Shown one piece after another: positions 18,244 through 27,036 of a DNA stretch of 64,000 nt; positions within the stretch are counted from its first letter, which is position 1, and each line of letters starts with the position of its first letter. Made by a program: the position numbers and the translations under genes. The notes under the pieces are model-generated. The model worked only from the letters and a program-made list of their open reading frames with translations, was not told where the DNA came from and searched no databases. This DNA comes from Massilia aurea (GTDB taxonomy: Bacteria > Pseudomonadota > Gammaproteobacteria > Burkholderiales > Burkholderiaceae_D), in assembly GCF_024753205.1 (NCBI RefSeq), contig NZ_JANUGZ010000003.1, forward strand, positions 620,001 through 684,000, in the 5' to 3' direction.

Positions 18244-18290
18244 CATTGCCTTTCTGCACACATGGGTATAATTTCTAGGCAGAAAACTAC
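18244..18290 (+). promoter_or_regulatory. probable crtE promoter with flanking inverted repeat
   Basis: TATAAT at 18267-18272 is a perfect -10 hexamer, about 100 bases before crtE; TTGCCT at 18246-18251 is a candidate -35 with a short 15-base spacer. The -10 is flanked by TTTCTGC (18251-18257) and GCAGAAA (18279-18285), a perfect 7-bp inverted repeat with a 21-base centre that would place a bound regulator across the promoter. Confidence 0.5.
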
Positions 18291-18375
18291 GCACGATTGA
18301 GGCCAATTAATTATTTTTTAACTTTGGGTCCGGTATGATAGTTATCAAGACCATCAATTTTCCAGAGGAGCTCGT

Positions 18376-19377
18376 ATGACTACAGCAACGCCGCGCTACG
18401 ACGGGCTCCGCCTGAAAAAATTCGACGACGCCGTGTTCGATGACATCGACACGCTGCGCTCGGCGATCGACGACCGCATTGAACAACTGCTGAGCGCGAA
18501 CGGCCAGTCCGACAGCCTGGCCAAGGCCATGCGCACATCGGCCCTGTCGGCCGGCAAGCGCATGCGTCCGCTGCTGGTCATGCTGGTGGCGCGCGACCTC
18601 GGCTGCGCCTCACCAGCTCTGATCGACGTGGCCTGCTCGGTCGAACTGGTGCATGCAGCCTCGCTGATCCTCGACGACCTGCCGTGCATGGACGACGCCA
18701 GCCTGCGCCGCGGCAAACCGGCGATCCACATCCAGTTCGGGCAGGACGTCGCCATCCTGGCCTCGGTTGCCCTCCTTAGCCGCGCCTTTGGCGTGCTGTC
18801 GCAATCCCAGGATATCCAGCCGGCCACCCGCGCGCGCCTCGTCGCGACGCTGGCGCAGACGGTGGGCGACCAGGGTCTCGTGCGCGGCCAGTTCGAAGAC
18901 CTGCACGGCGGCGCGCGCTCGCCCGAGGCGATTGCCACCACCAATGAACTCAAGACCGGCCTGCTGCTGGGCGTTGCCGTTGATATGGCGGCGATCATGT
19001 GCCACGCCGACGAAAGCGTGTCGCAGCAGTTGCGCGCCTTCGCGCTGGCGGCGGGCCAGGCATTCCAGATCAAGGATGACTTCCTCGACGGCGCCGGCAA
19101 CGACAGCGCGATCACGGGCAAGGACACAGGCAAGGACATCGGCAAGGCCACCCTGATCAATACGCTCGGCTTCGACGAAGCGCAGCGCCGCCTGTCGGCC
19201 TGCCTGATCGAGGCCGACCGCTGCCTGGGCGCCGCCGTCGGCGGCAAGGGCCGCACGCGGCATTTCATGGGCGCGCTGTTCGCCAAGGAAGCCAAGGGCA
19301 CGCGCTTCGTCGCAGAACCCGCCAAACCGCGCGAACTGCGCCCGAGTCACCAGCTGGCCGAATTGCGCCTGAACTGA
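18376..19377 (+). CDS. crtE: geranylgeranyl diphosphate synthase
   Basis: A 333-residue trans-isoprenyl diphosphate synthase making the C20 precursor of carotenoids from IPP and FPP. Motifs: GKRMRPLL (substrate Lys/Arg), the first aspartate-rich motif DDLPCMDD, RRGKP, and the second IKDDFLD. It is the first gene of the carotenoid operon and has AGAGGAG six bases before the ATG. The context (crtX, Y, I, B downstream) decides for GGPP rather than FPP synthase. No idi gene is in the cluster, in contrast to some Pantoea clusters. Confidence 0.95.
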   Translation: MTTATPRYDGLRLKKFDDAVFDDIDTLRSAIDDRIEQLLSANGQSDSLAKAMRTSALSAGKRMRPLLVMLVARDLGCASPALIDVACSVELVHAASLILDDLPCMDDASLRRGKPAIHIQFGQDVAILASVALLSRAFGVLSQSQDIQPATRARLVATLAQTVGDQGLVRGQFEDLHGGARSPEAIATTNELKTGLLLGVAVDMAAIMCHADESVSQQLRAFALAAGQAFQIKDDFLDGAGNDSAITGKDTGKDIGKATLINTLGFDEAQRRLSACLIEADRCLGAAVGGKGRTRHFMGALFAKEAKGTRFVAEPAKPRELRPSHQLAELRLN

Positions 19378-19414
19378 ATCCCTGAACTGCATCCCTGATC
19401 TTACCAACCCTCGC

Positions 19415-20716
19415 ATGACGCACTTCGCGGTCGTGGCTCCGGCCCTGTATAGCCACTTCAACACGCTGATGGTGCTGGCGCGCGAACTCGTCACGCGCGG
19501 CCACCGCGTCACCTTCATCCATCGCCCGGATGCTGCTGCCTACGTCAAAGATGCGCGCGTCGGCTTTCACGCCATCGGCGCGGCCACCCATCCGGCCGGC
19601 TCGCTGCCTGCGATGCTGGCACGTGTGGCAAATCCCGGCAGCCCGCTGGGCCTGCGCCGCGTGATCCTCGACATGGCGGCCAGCACCGAAATGCTGTGCC
19701 GCGAACTGCCGGCCGCGCTGAAGGCGCTGCAGGTCGACTGCGTGCTGGCCGACCAGATGGAAGCGGCCGGCGGCATGGTGGCCGAAAGCATCGGCATGCC
19801 GTTCATCTCGATCGCATGCGCCCTGCCCGTCAACCGCGAGCCGGGCATCCCGTTGCCGGTGATGCCGTTCGTGTACGAGGACAGCGAGCGCGCCTTCAAG
19901 ATCGTCGAAGGCAGCACGCGCGTCTATGACTGGATGATGGGTCCGCACCACCGTGCGATCGCGGCAGAAGCCGAACGTCTTGACCTGCCGCCACGCAGCA
20001 TGCTGCACGAATGCCTGTCGCCGCTGGCGCAGATCGCGCAGATTGTGCCGGGCTTTGATTTCCCGCGCCGCGAACTGCCGGCGCATTTTCACCATGTCGG
20101 GCCGCTGCACGCGGCCAATGTGGCGCCGGCCCTGAGTCCCCAAGAGCTGGCGCCGTTCCTGCCGCCGGCGTCCAGCACGCGCCCGTTCATCTACGCGTCG
20201 CTCGGCACGCTGGTGAGCGACCGCTACAGCCTCTTCAAGCGCATCGCCAAGGCCTGCAAGCAGCTCGACGCCGACCTGTTGATCGCCCACTGCGGCGGCC
20301 TGAATGACGCGCAGGTGCGCTCGCTCGAAGCCATCGGCGCCACGCGCGTGCACGCCTACGTGCCGCAGTTGGCCGTCTTGGCGCGCGCCGACGCGATCGT
20401 CTCGCATGCGGGCGCGAACACCATCATGGAAGCGGTGGCGGCGCGCACGCCAATCCTGGCGCTGCCGATTGCCTTCGACCACCCGGGCGGCGCCGCGCGT
20501 GTCGAGTACAGCGGCGTTGGCCTGCGCGCCTCGCCGCGCATGAGCAGTGTGGCCGACCTGGTCCGCAAGCTGCGCCGGCTGCTGGCCGAGCCCGATTTCG
20601 CGGCACGCATGGCGCCATTGTCCGACGCGATCCGCGTTGCCGGTGGCGCGCCGCGCGCAGCCGACATCATCGAGGCTGCACTGCACCTGCCGACGGCGGT
20701 GGCCAGCCATGGATGA
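19415..20716 (+). CDS. crtX: zeaxanthin glucosyltransferase
   Basis: A 433-residue GT1-family (UGT-like) glycosyltransferase that adds glucose from UDP-glucose to the hydroxyl groups of zeaxanthin. The C-terminal donor-binding region reads YVPQLAVLARADAIVSHAG followed by NTIMEAVAARTPILALPI and FDHPGGAARV, typical of the family; the N-terminal half (HFAVVAPALYSHFNTLMVLA) is the acceptor domain. The length matches Pantoea CrtX (about 430). It lies between crtE and crtY, the Pantoea order, and its 3' end overlaps crtY by eight bases. Confidence 0.94.
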   Translation: MTHFAVVAPALYSHFNTLMVLARELVTRGHRVTFIHRPDAAAYVKDARVGFHAIGAATHPAGSLPAMLARVANPGSPLGLRRVILDMAASTEMLCRELPAALKALQVDCVLADQMEAAGGMVAESIGMPFISIACALPVNREPGIPLPVMPFVYEDSERAFKIVEGSTRVYDWMMGPHHRAIAAEAERLDLPPRSMLHECLSPLAQIAQIVPGFDFPRRELPAHFHHVGPLHAANVAPALSPQELAPFLPPASSTRPFIYASLGTLVSDRYSLFKRIAKACKQLDADLLIAHCGGLNDAQVRSLEAIGATRVHAYVPQLAVLARADAIVSHAGANTIMEAVAARTPILALPIAFDHPGGAARVEYSGVGLRASPRMSSVADLVRKLRRLLAEPDFAARMAPLSDAIRVAGGAPRAADIIEAALHLPTAVASHG

Positions 20717-21920
20717 GCGCAGCAACGGTGGCCGCGACCGCATCGACCACGACCTGATCCTGGTCGGCGGCGGCCTGGCCAACAGCCTGATCGCCTGGCG
20801 CCTGCAGACCGAGCGCCCCGAATTGCGCATCCTGCTGCTTGAGCAGGGCCGGCATCTGGGCGGCAACCATACTTGGTCATTCCACGACAGCGACCTGAGC
20901 GCGGCCCAGCTGCGCTGGATCGCGCCGCTCGTCTCGCACCGCTGGCCGGGTTACGACGTCGTGTTTCCCGAACACGCGCGCGCCCTGAATGGCGGTTACG
21001 CCAGCATTGCCTCGCCCGATTTTGCGCGCACGATCGAAGCCGCCCTGGGCCCGCTGCTGCGCACCGGCGTGCGGATCGACGCCGTCACGCCCACGAGTGT
21101 GCGCCTGGCCGATGGCACGCTGCTGCATGCGCATGCCGTCATCGACGGGCGCGGCCCCAGCGCCAGCCCGCACCTGGCGCTGGGCTACCAGACCTTTCTG
21201 GGCCAGGAAGTGCGCCTCCATGCGCCGCACGGCTTGAGCCAGCCGGTGATCATGGATGCGAGCGTGGCCCAGCAAGGCGGCTACCGCTTCGTCTACCTGC
21301 TGCCGTTCGGCCCCGATCGCGTACTGATTGAAGACACGCATTACGTCGACAGCGCCGTCTGGGAACCGGAACGGCTGCGCGCCAACATCGCCGCCTATGC
21401 GGCCGGGCGCGGCTGGCAGATCCGTGACGTGCTGCGCGAAGAACAGGGCTCGCTGCCGATCGTGCTGGCCGGCGACTTCGACCGCTTCTGGAATGCCCTC
21501 GATGGCCAGCCCACCGTCGGCCTGCGCGCTGGCCTGTTTCACCAGACGACCGGCTATTCGCTGCCGGTGGCCGTGCGCCTGGCCGAACGTATCGCGGCCC
21601 TGCCCGACCTGGCAGCGCCGTTTGCGGCACAATCACTGTTTGCCGCGATCCGAAAAGAAGCGCGCGACGAATGGCAGCGCCAGGGCTTTTTCCGCATGCT
21701 CAACCGCATGCTGTTCATGGCCGGCAGCCCCGACCACCGCTGGCACGTGATGCAGCGCTTTTACCGCCTCGGCGCGCCGATGATCGCGCGCTTTTACGCC
21801 GGCCGCCTGACATTCGCCGACAAGCTGCGCCTGTTGACCGGCAAGCCGCCGGTCCCGGTCATGGAAGCCTTCGTCGCCGTCCGCAAGACACAACCCCATC
21901 AGATCAGGAATCCCGAATGA
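20709..21920 (+). CDS. crtY: lycopene beta-cyclase
   Basis: A 403-residue FAD-dependent cyclase converting lycopene to beta-carotene. The N-terminal dinucleotide motif is LILVGGGLANSLIAWRL, followed by LLEQGRHLGGNHTWSFHDSD, a CrtY hallmark; GGYRFVYLLPFGPDRVLIED and TTGYSLPVAVRLA are further conserved blocks. The ATG at 20709 overlaps the crtX stop, as expected for coupled translation; the longer open frame upstream only shadows crtX. It ends in an ATGA overlap with crtI. Confidence 0.96.
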   Translation: MDERSNGGRDRIDHDLILVGGGLANSLIAWRLQTERPELRILLLEQGRHLGGNHTWSFHDSDLSAAQLRWIAPLVSHRWPGYDVVFPEHARALNGGYASIASPDFARTIEAALGPLLRTGVRIDAVTPTSVRLADGTLLHAHAVIDGRGPSASPHLALGYQTFLGQEVRLHAPHGLSQPVIMDASVAQQGGYRFVYLLPFGPDRVLIEDTHYVDSAVWEPERLRANIAAYAAGRGWQIRDVLREEQGSLPIVLAGDFDRFWNALDGQPTVGLRAGLFHQTTGYSLPVAVRLAERIAALPDLAAPFAAQSLFAAIRKEARDEWQRQGFFRMLNRMLFMAGSPDHRWHVMQRFYRLGAPMIARFYAGRLTFADKLRLLTGKPPVPVMEAFVAVRKTQPHQIRNPE

Positions 21921-23443
21921 ACCAGATGAAAATCGAACCCAAACGCGCCGTCGTGATCGGCGCCGGCTTCGGTGGCCTGGCCCTGGCCATCCGGCTGCAG
22001 GCCGGCGGCACGCAGACCACCCTGCTCGAAAAACGCGACAAGCCGGGCGGCCGCGCCTACGTCTACGAAGACCAGGGCTTCACGTTCGACGCCGGCCCCA
22101 CCGTCATCACGGATCCGACCGCGATCGAAGAACTGTTCACGCTGTGCGGCAAGAAGATCGGCGACTACGTCGAGATGCTGCCGGTCACGCCGTTCTACCG
22201 CCTGTGCTGGGAAGACGGCACCTTCTTCGACTATGCGAACGACCAGGAAGCGCTCGACCGCCAGATCCATGCCCTCAATCCGGCTGACGTGGCCGGCTAC
22301 CAGCGCTTTCTCGCCTATTCGAAAGCCGTGTTCGACGAGGGCTACCTGAAGCTGGGTGCCGTGCCGTTCCTCTCGTTCCGCGACATGATCAACGCCGGCC
22401 CGAAGCTGGCGCGCCTCGAAGCATGGAAGAGCGTCTACAGCATGGTCTCGCGCTTCGTGAAGAACGAGCACCTGCGCCAGGCCTTCTCGTTCCATTCGCT
22501 GCTGGTGGGCGGCAATCCATTTGCCACCAGCTCGATCTACACGCTGATCCACGCGCTGGAACGGCGCTGGGGCGTGTGGTTCCCGCGCGGCGGCACCGGT
22601 GCGCTCGTCAATGGTCTCGTGCGCCTGTTCCAGGACATGGGCGGCAAGCTCGAACTGAACGCCCCCGTGGCGCGCATCGAAACCGTCGGCAACCTGGCCA
22701 GCGGCGTGCGGCTGGAAGACGGCCGCTGGTTCCCGGCCGACGCCGTCGCCTCGAATGCCGACGTCGTGCACACCTATGCCAATCTGCTGAGCAACCACGG
22801 CCGCGGCAGCAGCCAGGGCGAAGCGCTGCGCAAGAAGCGCTGGAGCAATTCGCTGTTCGTGATCTACTTTGGCCTGAACAAGCACCATGAGCAGCTGCAG
22901 CACCACACGGTCTGCTTCGGCGCGCGCTACAAGGACCTGATCACCGAGATCTTCAAGAGCGACAAGCTGGCCGACGACTTTTCGCTGTACCTGCACGCGC
23001 CGTGCGTGACTGACCCGTCGCTGGCGCCACCAGGCTGCGGCAGCCACTACGTGCTGGCGCCGGTGCCGCATCTGGGCAATGCGCCGATCGACTGGGACGT
23101 CGAAGGGCCGCGCTACCGCGACCGCATCTTCGACTACCTCGAGAAGCGCTATATGCCGGGCCTGCGCAGCCAGCTGGTCACGAGCCGCATCTTCACGCCG
23201 AACGACTTCCGCGATGAGCTCAATGCGCACGTGGGCTCGGCCTTCTCGCTCGAGCCGATCCTGACGCAAAGCGCCTGGTTCCGTCCGCACAACCGCGACG
23301 CCGAACTGCCGAACCTGTACCTGGTCGGCGCCGGCACCCACCCCGGCGCGGGCGTGCCGGGCGTGATCGGTTCGGCCAAGGCTACCGCCGGCCTGATGCT
23401 CGAAGGTGTCAACGCGGGAGCGCATGCCGGAGGGCTGCGATGA
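21917..23443 (+). CDS. crtI: phytoene desaturase (lycopene-forming)
   Basis: A 508-residue FAD-dependent desaturase introducing four double bonds into phytoene to give lycopene. The N-terminus has VVIGAGFGGLALAIRLQAGG and FDAGPTVITDP; the C-terminus has the bacterial phytoene dehydrogenase signature LVGAGTHPGAGVPGVIGSAK. The ATG at 21917 overlaps the crtY stop (ATGA), and the crtI stop in turn overlaps the crtB start (ATGA). The length is close to other bacterial CrtI (about 490-510). Confidence 0.97.
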   Translation: MNQMKIEPKRAVVIGAGFGGLALAIRLQAGGTQTTLLEKRDKPGGRAYVYEDQGFTFDAGPTVITDPTAIEELFTLCGKKIGDYVEMLPVTPFYRLCWEDGTFFDYANDQEALDRQIHALNPADVAGYQRFLAYSKAVFDEGYLKLGAVPFLSFRDMINAGPKLARLEAWKSVYSMVSRFVKNEHLRQAFSFHSLLVGGNPFATSSIYTLIHALERRWGVWFPRGGTGALVNGLVRLFQDMGGKLELNAPVARIETVGNLASGVRLEDGRWFPADAVASNADVVHTYANLLSNHGRGSSQGEALRKKRWSNSLFVIYFGLNKHHEQLQHHTVCFGARYKDLITEIFKSDKLADDFSLYLHAPCVTDPSLAPPGCGSHYVLAPVPHLGNAPIDWDVEGPRYRDRIFDYLEKRYMPGLRSQLVTSRIFTPNDFRDELNAHVGSAFSLEPILTQSAWFRPHNRDAELPNLYLVGAGTHPGAGVPGVIGSAKATAGLMLEGVNAGAHAGGLR

Positions 23444-24435
23444 CGACAGAGGCCGGCCAGAACCTGATGGCGCACGCGACCCAGACCATTGAGGTCGGGT
23501 CGAAGAGCTTTGCAGCGGCGGCCAAACTGTTCCCGCCGGCCACGCGGCGCGCCGTGCTGATGCTGTATGCGTGGTGCCGCCACTGCGACGACGTCGTCGA
23601 TGGCCAGGAGCTGGGCTTTGCCAGCGCCCCGGTAGCGCAGGCCACGCACAATGCGCCGTTCGAACTCGACCGGCTGTACGACAACACCCGCCGCGCCTAT
23701 GAGGGCGAGCCGATGCGCGATCCGGCCTTTGCCGCGTTCCAGGAAGTGGCGCTGGGCCACGCGATCGCGCCGCGCTATGCGTACGATCACCTGGCCGGCT
23801 TTGCGATGGACGTCAACGAGGCGCGCTACCGCACGATCGACGACACGCTGCGCTACTGCTACCACGTGGCCGGCGTCGTCGGCCTGATGATGGCGTCGAT
23901 CATGGGTGCGCGCGATGAAGCAGTGCTCGACCGCGCCTGCGACCTGGGGCTCGCGTTCCAGCTGACGAATATCGCGCGCGACATCATTGACGACGCCGCC
24001 ATCGGCCGTTGCTACGTGCCGGACGCGTGGCTGATCGAGGCCGGCATCCAGCCGGATCTGGTCGCGCTGCCGCGCCACCGGGCCGCGCTGGCGACAGTGG
24101 CTGCGCGCCTGGTGGACCATGCGGAGCCGTACTACGCGTCGGCGTCGATCGGTCTGGCGGCGTTGCCGCTGCGCTCGGCGTGGGCGATTGCCACGGCGCG
24201 CAATGTGTATCGGCAGATCGGGGTGGAAGTAAAACGGCGCGGACCGCGCGCGTGGGACAAGCGGGTCGGCACATCGAAGGCGACCAAGCTGCGCCTGCTC
24301 GCGCTGGGCGGCCTGCAGGCGCTGGCCTCGCGCCTGCAGTCTAGTCGCGAGCTGCCGGCGCGGCGTGGTCTGTGGCAGCGGCCTGGCCGCGCGGACCCCG
24401 CAACTGGTTCTGCTGGGCCTGCAACTGCTGCTTGA
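23440..24435 (+). CDS. crtB: phytoene synthase
   Basis: A 331-residue squalene/phytoene synthase joining two GGPP into 15-cis-phytoene. Both aspartate-rich motifs are present: YAWCRHCDDVVDG (residues about 43-55) and QLTNIARDIIDDAAIGRCYV. It starts in an ATGA overlap with crtI. The C-terminal tail beyond about residue 300 is low-complexity (Pro/Ala/Gly-rich) and overlaps the convergent crtZ gene by 95 bases, so the tail's coding pressure is partly dictated by crtZ. Confidence 0.97.
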   Translation: MTTEAGQNLMAHATQTIEVGSKSFAAAAKLFPPATRRAVLMLYAWCRHCDDVVDGQELGFASAPVAQATHNAPFELDRLYDNTRRAYEGEPMRDPAFAAFQEVALGHAIAPRYAYDHLAGFAMDVNEARYRTIDDTLRYCYHVAGVVGLMMASIMGARDEAVLDRACDLGLAFQLTNIARDIIDDAAIGRCYVPDAWLIEAGIQPDLVALPRHRAALATVAARLVDHAEPYYASASIGLAALPLRSAWAIATARNVYRQIGVEVKRRGPRAWDKRVGTSKATKLRLLALGGLQALASRLQSSRELPARRGLWQRPGRADPATGSAGPATAA

Positions 24436-24865
24436 GTTTGGTGACGGGCGGCGCGTACAAAAAGCCGAATGACACGGCGCCCTCCTTGCCCTCGACCGCA
24501 TGGTGCATGCGGTGGGCCTGGTACAGGCGCTTGAAGTAGCCGCTGCGCGGCACGTAGCGGAACGGCCAGCGCTGGTGCACCAGGCCATCGTGGGCGATGA
24601 AATACAGCAGGCCGTAGCCGGTCATGCCGGCGCCGATCCATTCGATGCGCCCGTAACCGCGCGTGCCGAACCAGATCAGGGCGATGGCGATGCCGGCAAA
24701 GACGACGGCGTACAGGTCGTTCTTTTCGAACCAGCCGGTGCGCGGCTCGTGGTGCGAGCGATGCCAGCCCCAGCCGAAGCCGTGCATGATGTACTTGTGC
24801 GCGACGATGGAAAACAATTCCATGAAGGCGATGGTGGCGATAACGATGAGCGCGTTGAGCAGCAT
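24341..24865 (-). CDS. crtZ: beta-carotene hydroxylase
   Basis: A 174-residue di-iron membrane hydroxylase adding 3- and 3'-hydroxyls to beta-carotene to make zeaxanthin. Histidine clusters: HKYIMH, HRSHHEP, HDGLVH and HRMHH, with hydrophobic helices at the N-terminus (LLNALIVIATIAFMELFSIV) and in the middle (AVVFAGIAIALIWFG). The ATG at 24865 begins the conserved region; the frame is open further upstream without homology. It is transcribed towards crtB, with the 3' ends overlapping, the arrangement I recall from Pantoea. Confidence 0.96.
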   Translation of the reverse strand: MLLNALIVIATIAFMELFSIVAHKYIMHGFGWGWHRSHHEPRTGWFEKNDLYAVVFAGIAIALIWFGTRGYGRIEWIGAGMTGYGLLYFIAHDGLVHQRWPFRYVPRSGYFKRLYQAHRMHHAVEGKEGAVSFGFLYAPPVTKLKQQLQAQQNQLRGPRGQAAATDHAAPAARD

Positions 24866-25006
24866 AATGAAGTAAGCGCCTTGATGGGATGGCGGGCATG
24901 GAAGCGGATGCCGACAGCCTAACATGCGACCGCTCCGCACGGTAGCGCAGCAACGGCGGCAGGCGGTCAAACACGATACACCAACAATTGAATCATTGGA
25001 GAATAC

Positions 25007-25420
25007 ATGCAATCGACTTTCCGTACTTTAGTGCTCGCCGCAGCATTCTGCGCCGCAGGCAGCGCCTCGGCCGCATCGATCGAAGTACGCGTCCAGGGCG
25101 TCACGGCCAAGGGCAAAGTGCTCGTCGCCGTGTGCGACAAGACGACCTTTTTAAAAGATTGCGCGTATTCCGGCTCAGCGCCGGCCAAGGCAGGCGAGAC
25201 GGTCGTCACGGTCGATGGCGTGCCGACCGGTTCGTGGGCCGTGCTGTCGTATCAGGACGAGAACGACAACGGCAAGCTCGATCGCAACGTACTGGGCATC
25301 CCGAAAGAGCCGTACGCATTCAGCCGCGACGCCCGTGGCCGTTTCGGTCCGCCGAGCTTCGAGGATGCCGCGTTCGAGCTGCGTGACGAAAAAGCCGTTA
25401 CGACGATCAAGCTGCGCTGA
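25007..25420 (+). CDS. DUF2141 secreted protein
   Basis: A 137-residue protein with a Sec signal peptide (residues 1-23, VLAAAFCAAGSASA) and a DUF2141 beta-sandwich-like domain: VRVQGVTAKGKVLVAVCDK, then DENDNGKLDRNVLGIPKEPY, the family's Asp/Asn-rich core. Two cysteines (VCDK, KDCAY) could form a disulfide in the periplasm. The ribosome site TGGAG lies seven bases before the ATG. It is divergent from crtZ; DUF2141 genes often accompany carotenoid or isoprenoid clusters, but function is unknown. Confidence 0.9.
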   Translation: MQSTFRTLVLAAAFCAAGSASAASIEVRVQGVTAKGKVLVAVCDKTTFLKDCAYSGSAPAKAGETVVTVDGVPTGSWAVLSYQDENDNGKLDRNVLGIPKEPYAFSRDARGRFGPPSFEDAAFELRDEKAVTTIKLR

Positions 25421-25426
25421 TCGCTG

Positions 25427-26080
25427 TCAGTGCGTCGCACCGCCCGCTTCGCGCAGGTCGGTGTCGACGCCGAGCGTGACTTCCACCGCCAGTTTGACCC
25501 CGGCGATGATGTCGTCCAGCGCCATCGACGGTGGCGCGTCAAGCCGCGCGGCCGCCTGCTCCGGCAGAAACGGCACGTGAATAAACCCCGCCTTGATCGG
25601 TTGCGGCTGCGTCGCCGCGTGGTGCATCAGGCCATAGAACACGTGGTTGCAGACGAACGTGCCGGCCGTCTGCGAGACACCCGCCACCAGCCCCCGTGCG
25701 CGCAGCGCGTGCACGATCGCCTTGATCGGCAGCGTCGAGAAATACGCGGCCGGACCGTCGGCGGCAATCGCCGTATCGACCGGCTGCTGCCCGCCGTTAT
25801 CCAGGATCGACGCATCGTCGACATTGATCGCCACCCGCTCGACCGAGATATCGGGCCGCCCGCCCGCCTGGCCGACCGCGATCACGACGTCCGGATGCAG
25901 CTCGTCGATCAGCGCCGTCAGGTCCTCGATGGCGTCGCCGAACACGCACGGCAACTGGCGCACCTCGACCTGAAAACTGTCGCCCTGCCACCCTTCCAGC
26001 GCGCGCACGGCCTCCCAGGCCGGATTGATGGTGGCGCCATTGAACGGCTCGAAGCCCGTCAGCAACACAGTCTTGATCAT
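25427..26080 (-). CDS. pcp: pyroglutamyl-peptidase I
   Basis: A 217-residue cysteine peptidase (family C15) removing N-terminal 5-oxoproline from peptides in the cytoplasm. The triad is complete: Glu81 in PDISVERVAIN, Cys144 in GTFVCNHVFYG, His168 in GFIHVPFLPEQ. The ATG at 26080 shares one base with the stop of the preceding DUF979 gene. It is the third gene of a DUF969-DUF979-pcp operon, an association seen in many genomes that links the two membrane proteins to pyroglutamyl compounds. Confidence 0.96.
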   Translation of the reverse strand: MIKTVLLTGFEPFNGATINPAWEAVRALEGWQGDSFQVEVRQLPCVFGDAIEDLTALIDELHPDVVIAVGQAGGRPDISVERVAINVDDASILDNGGQQPVDTAIAADGPAAYFSTLPIKAIVHALRARGLVAGVSQTAGTFVCNHVFYGLMHHAATQPQPIKAGFIHVPFLPEQAAARLDAPPSMALDDIIAGVKLAVEVTLGVDTDLREAGGATH

Positions 26081-27036
26081 CACAGGTTCATCAAAAAGTA
26101 GAGCAAAAAGATATTGGCCACCAGGATCGGCAGCGCACTCGGGATCTGGGCCCGGATCACGGCGTTCTTGTCGGGCAGTTCCAGCAGCGCGGCCGGCACA
26201 ATATTGAAGTTGGCCGCCATCGGCGTCATCAGGGTACCGCAATACGCGCTGAACATCCCGATCGCCGCCATCACGGCCGGGTTGGCGCCGTACACCCCCA
26301 CCAGCACCGAGATCCCGACGCCGCCCGCCATGACGGGAAAGGCGGCAAAGCCGTTGCCCATCACGATCGTAAACAGCGCCATGCCGAGGCAGTAGACGGC
26401 CACCGCGATGAACGCGGAGTCCAGGCCGATATAGGTCGTCGTCAGGTGCGCCACCGCCTTGCCCACTCCCGCTTCGGAAAACAGCAGGCCCAGCACCGCC
26501 AGGATGTGCGGCAGCACGACGGCCCAGCTCATCGCGTCGACCAGGCGCCGCGCTTCGCGCACGCCCTGCAACGGCGTGGCGCGCGTGAGCCAGCACGCGG
26601 CGATCAGAGCCACGACTGCGCCGCAACCCATGCTGACGATCGTGATGTGGGCCGGGTCGAGCAGCGGCAAGCCGCCCAGCTGCACGTCCTTCAGTAAAGT
26701 CGCGCCGATCACGGTCACCAGCGGCAGCAGCAGCGCCGGGATGAACAGGCGGTTGCCCAGCCGCGCAGCGCTGGCCTGGCGCGCTTCCGGCGCCAGTGCT
26801 TTCGGCTGACCGGCTTTCACGCCACCAAAACCGGCCAGCAGCGCCATGCCGATCATCAGCGCGCCGACCGCCGCCAGCGGCAGCGCTTCGCCCGCCAGAT
26901 ACAGCAGCGCGTACAGGCCCCAGAACAGGGCCGTCGTGACCCGGCGCGGATTGCTGCGGTCCACCAGGTTCATGATGGCCACGGCCGCCAGCAGCAGGCC
27001 GACGAGAATGTAGAAGTGATCAATCGAGAGCGTCAT
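26080..27036 (-). CDS. DUF979 membrane protein (putative permease)
   Basis: A 318-residue, strongly hydrophobic protein with about nine membrane segments, beginning SIDHFYILVGLLLAAVAIMN. It contains the family-conserved MGNGFAAFPVMAGGVG and YCGTLMTPMAANFNIVPA stretches, resembling halves of ion-coupled carboxylate transporters. The start at 27036 gives a four-base ATGA overlap with the DUF969 gene. With DUF969 and pcp it probably makes a two-subunit transporter for 5-oxoproline or pyroglutamyl peptides; that substrate is inferred from gene context alone. Confidence 0.88.
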   Translation of the reverse strand: MTLSIDHFYILVGLLLAAVAIMNLVDRSNPRRVTTALFWGLYALLYLAGEALPLAAVGALMIGMALLAGFGGVKAGQPKALAPEARQASAARLGNRLFIPALLLPLVTVIGATLLKDVQLGGLPLLDPAHITIVSMGCGAVVALIAACWLTRATPLQGVREARRLVDAMSWAVVLPHILAVLGLLFSEAGVGKAVAHLTTTYIGLDSAFIAVAVYCLGMALFTIVMGNGFAAFPVMAGGVGISVLVGVYGANPAVMAAIGMFSAYCGTLMTPMAANFNIVPAALLELPDKNAVIRAQIPSALPILVANIFLLYFLMNL

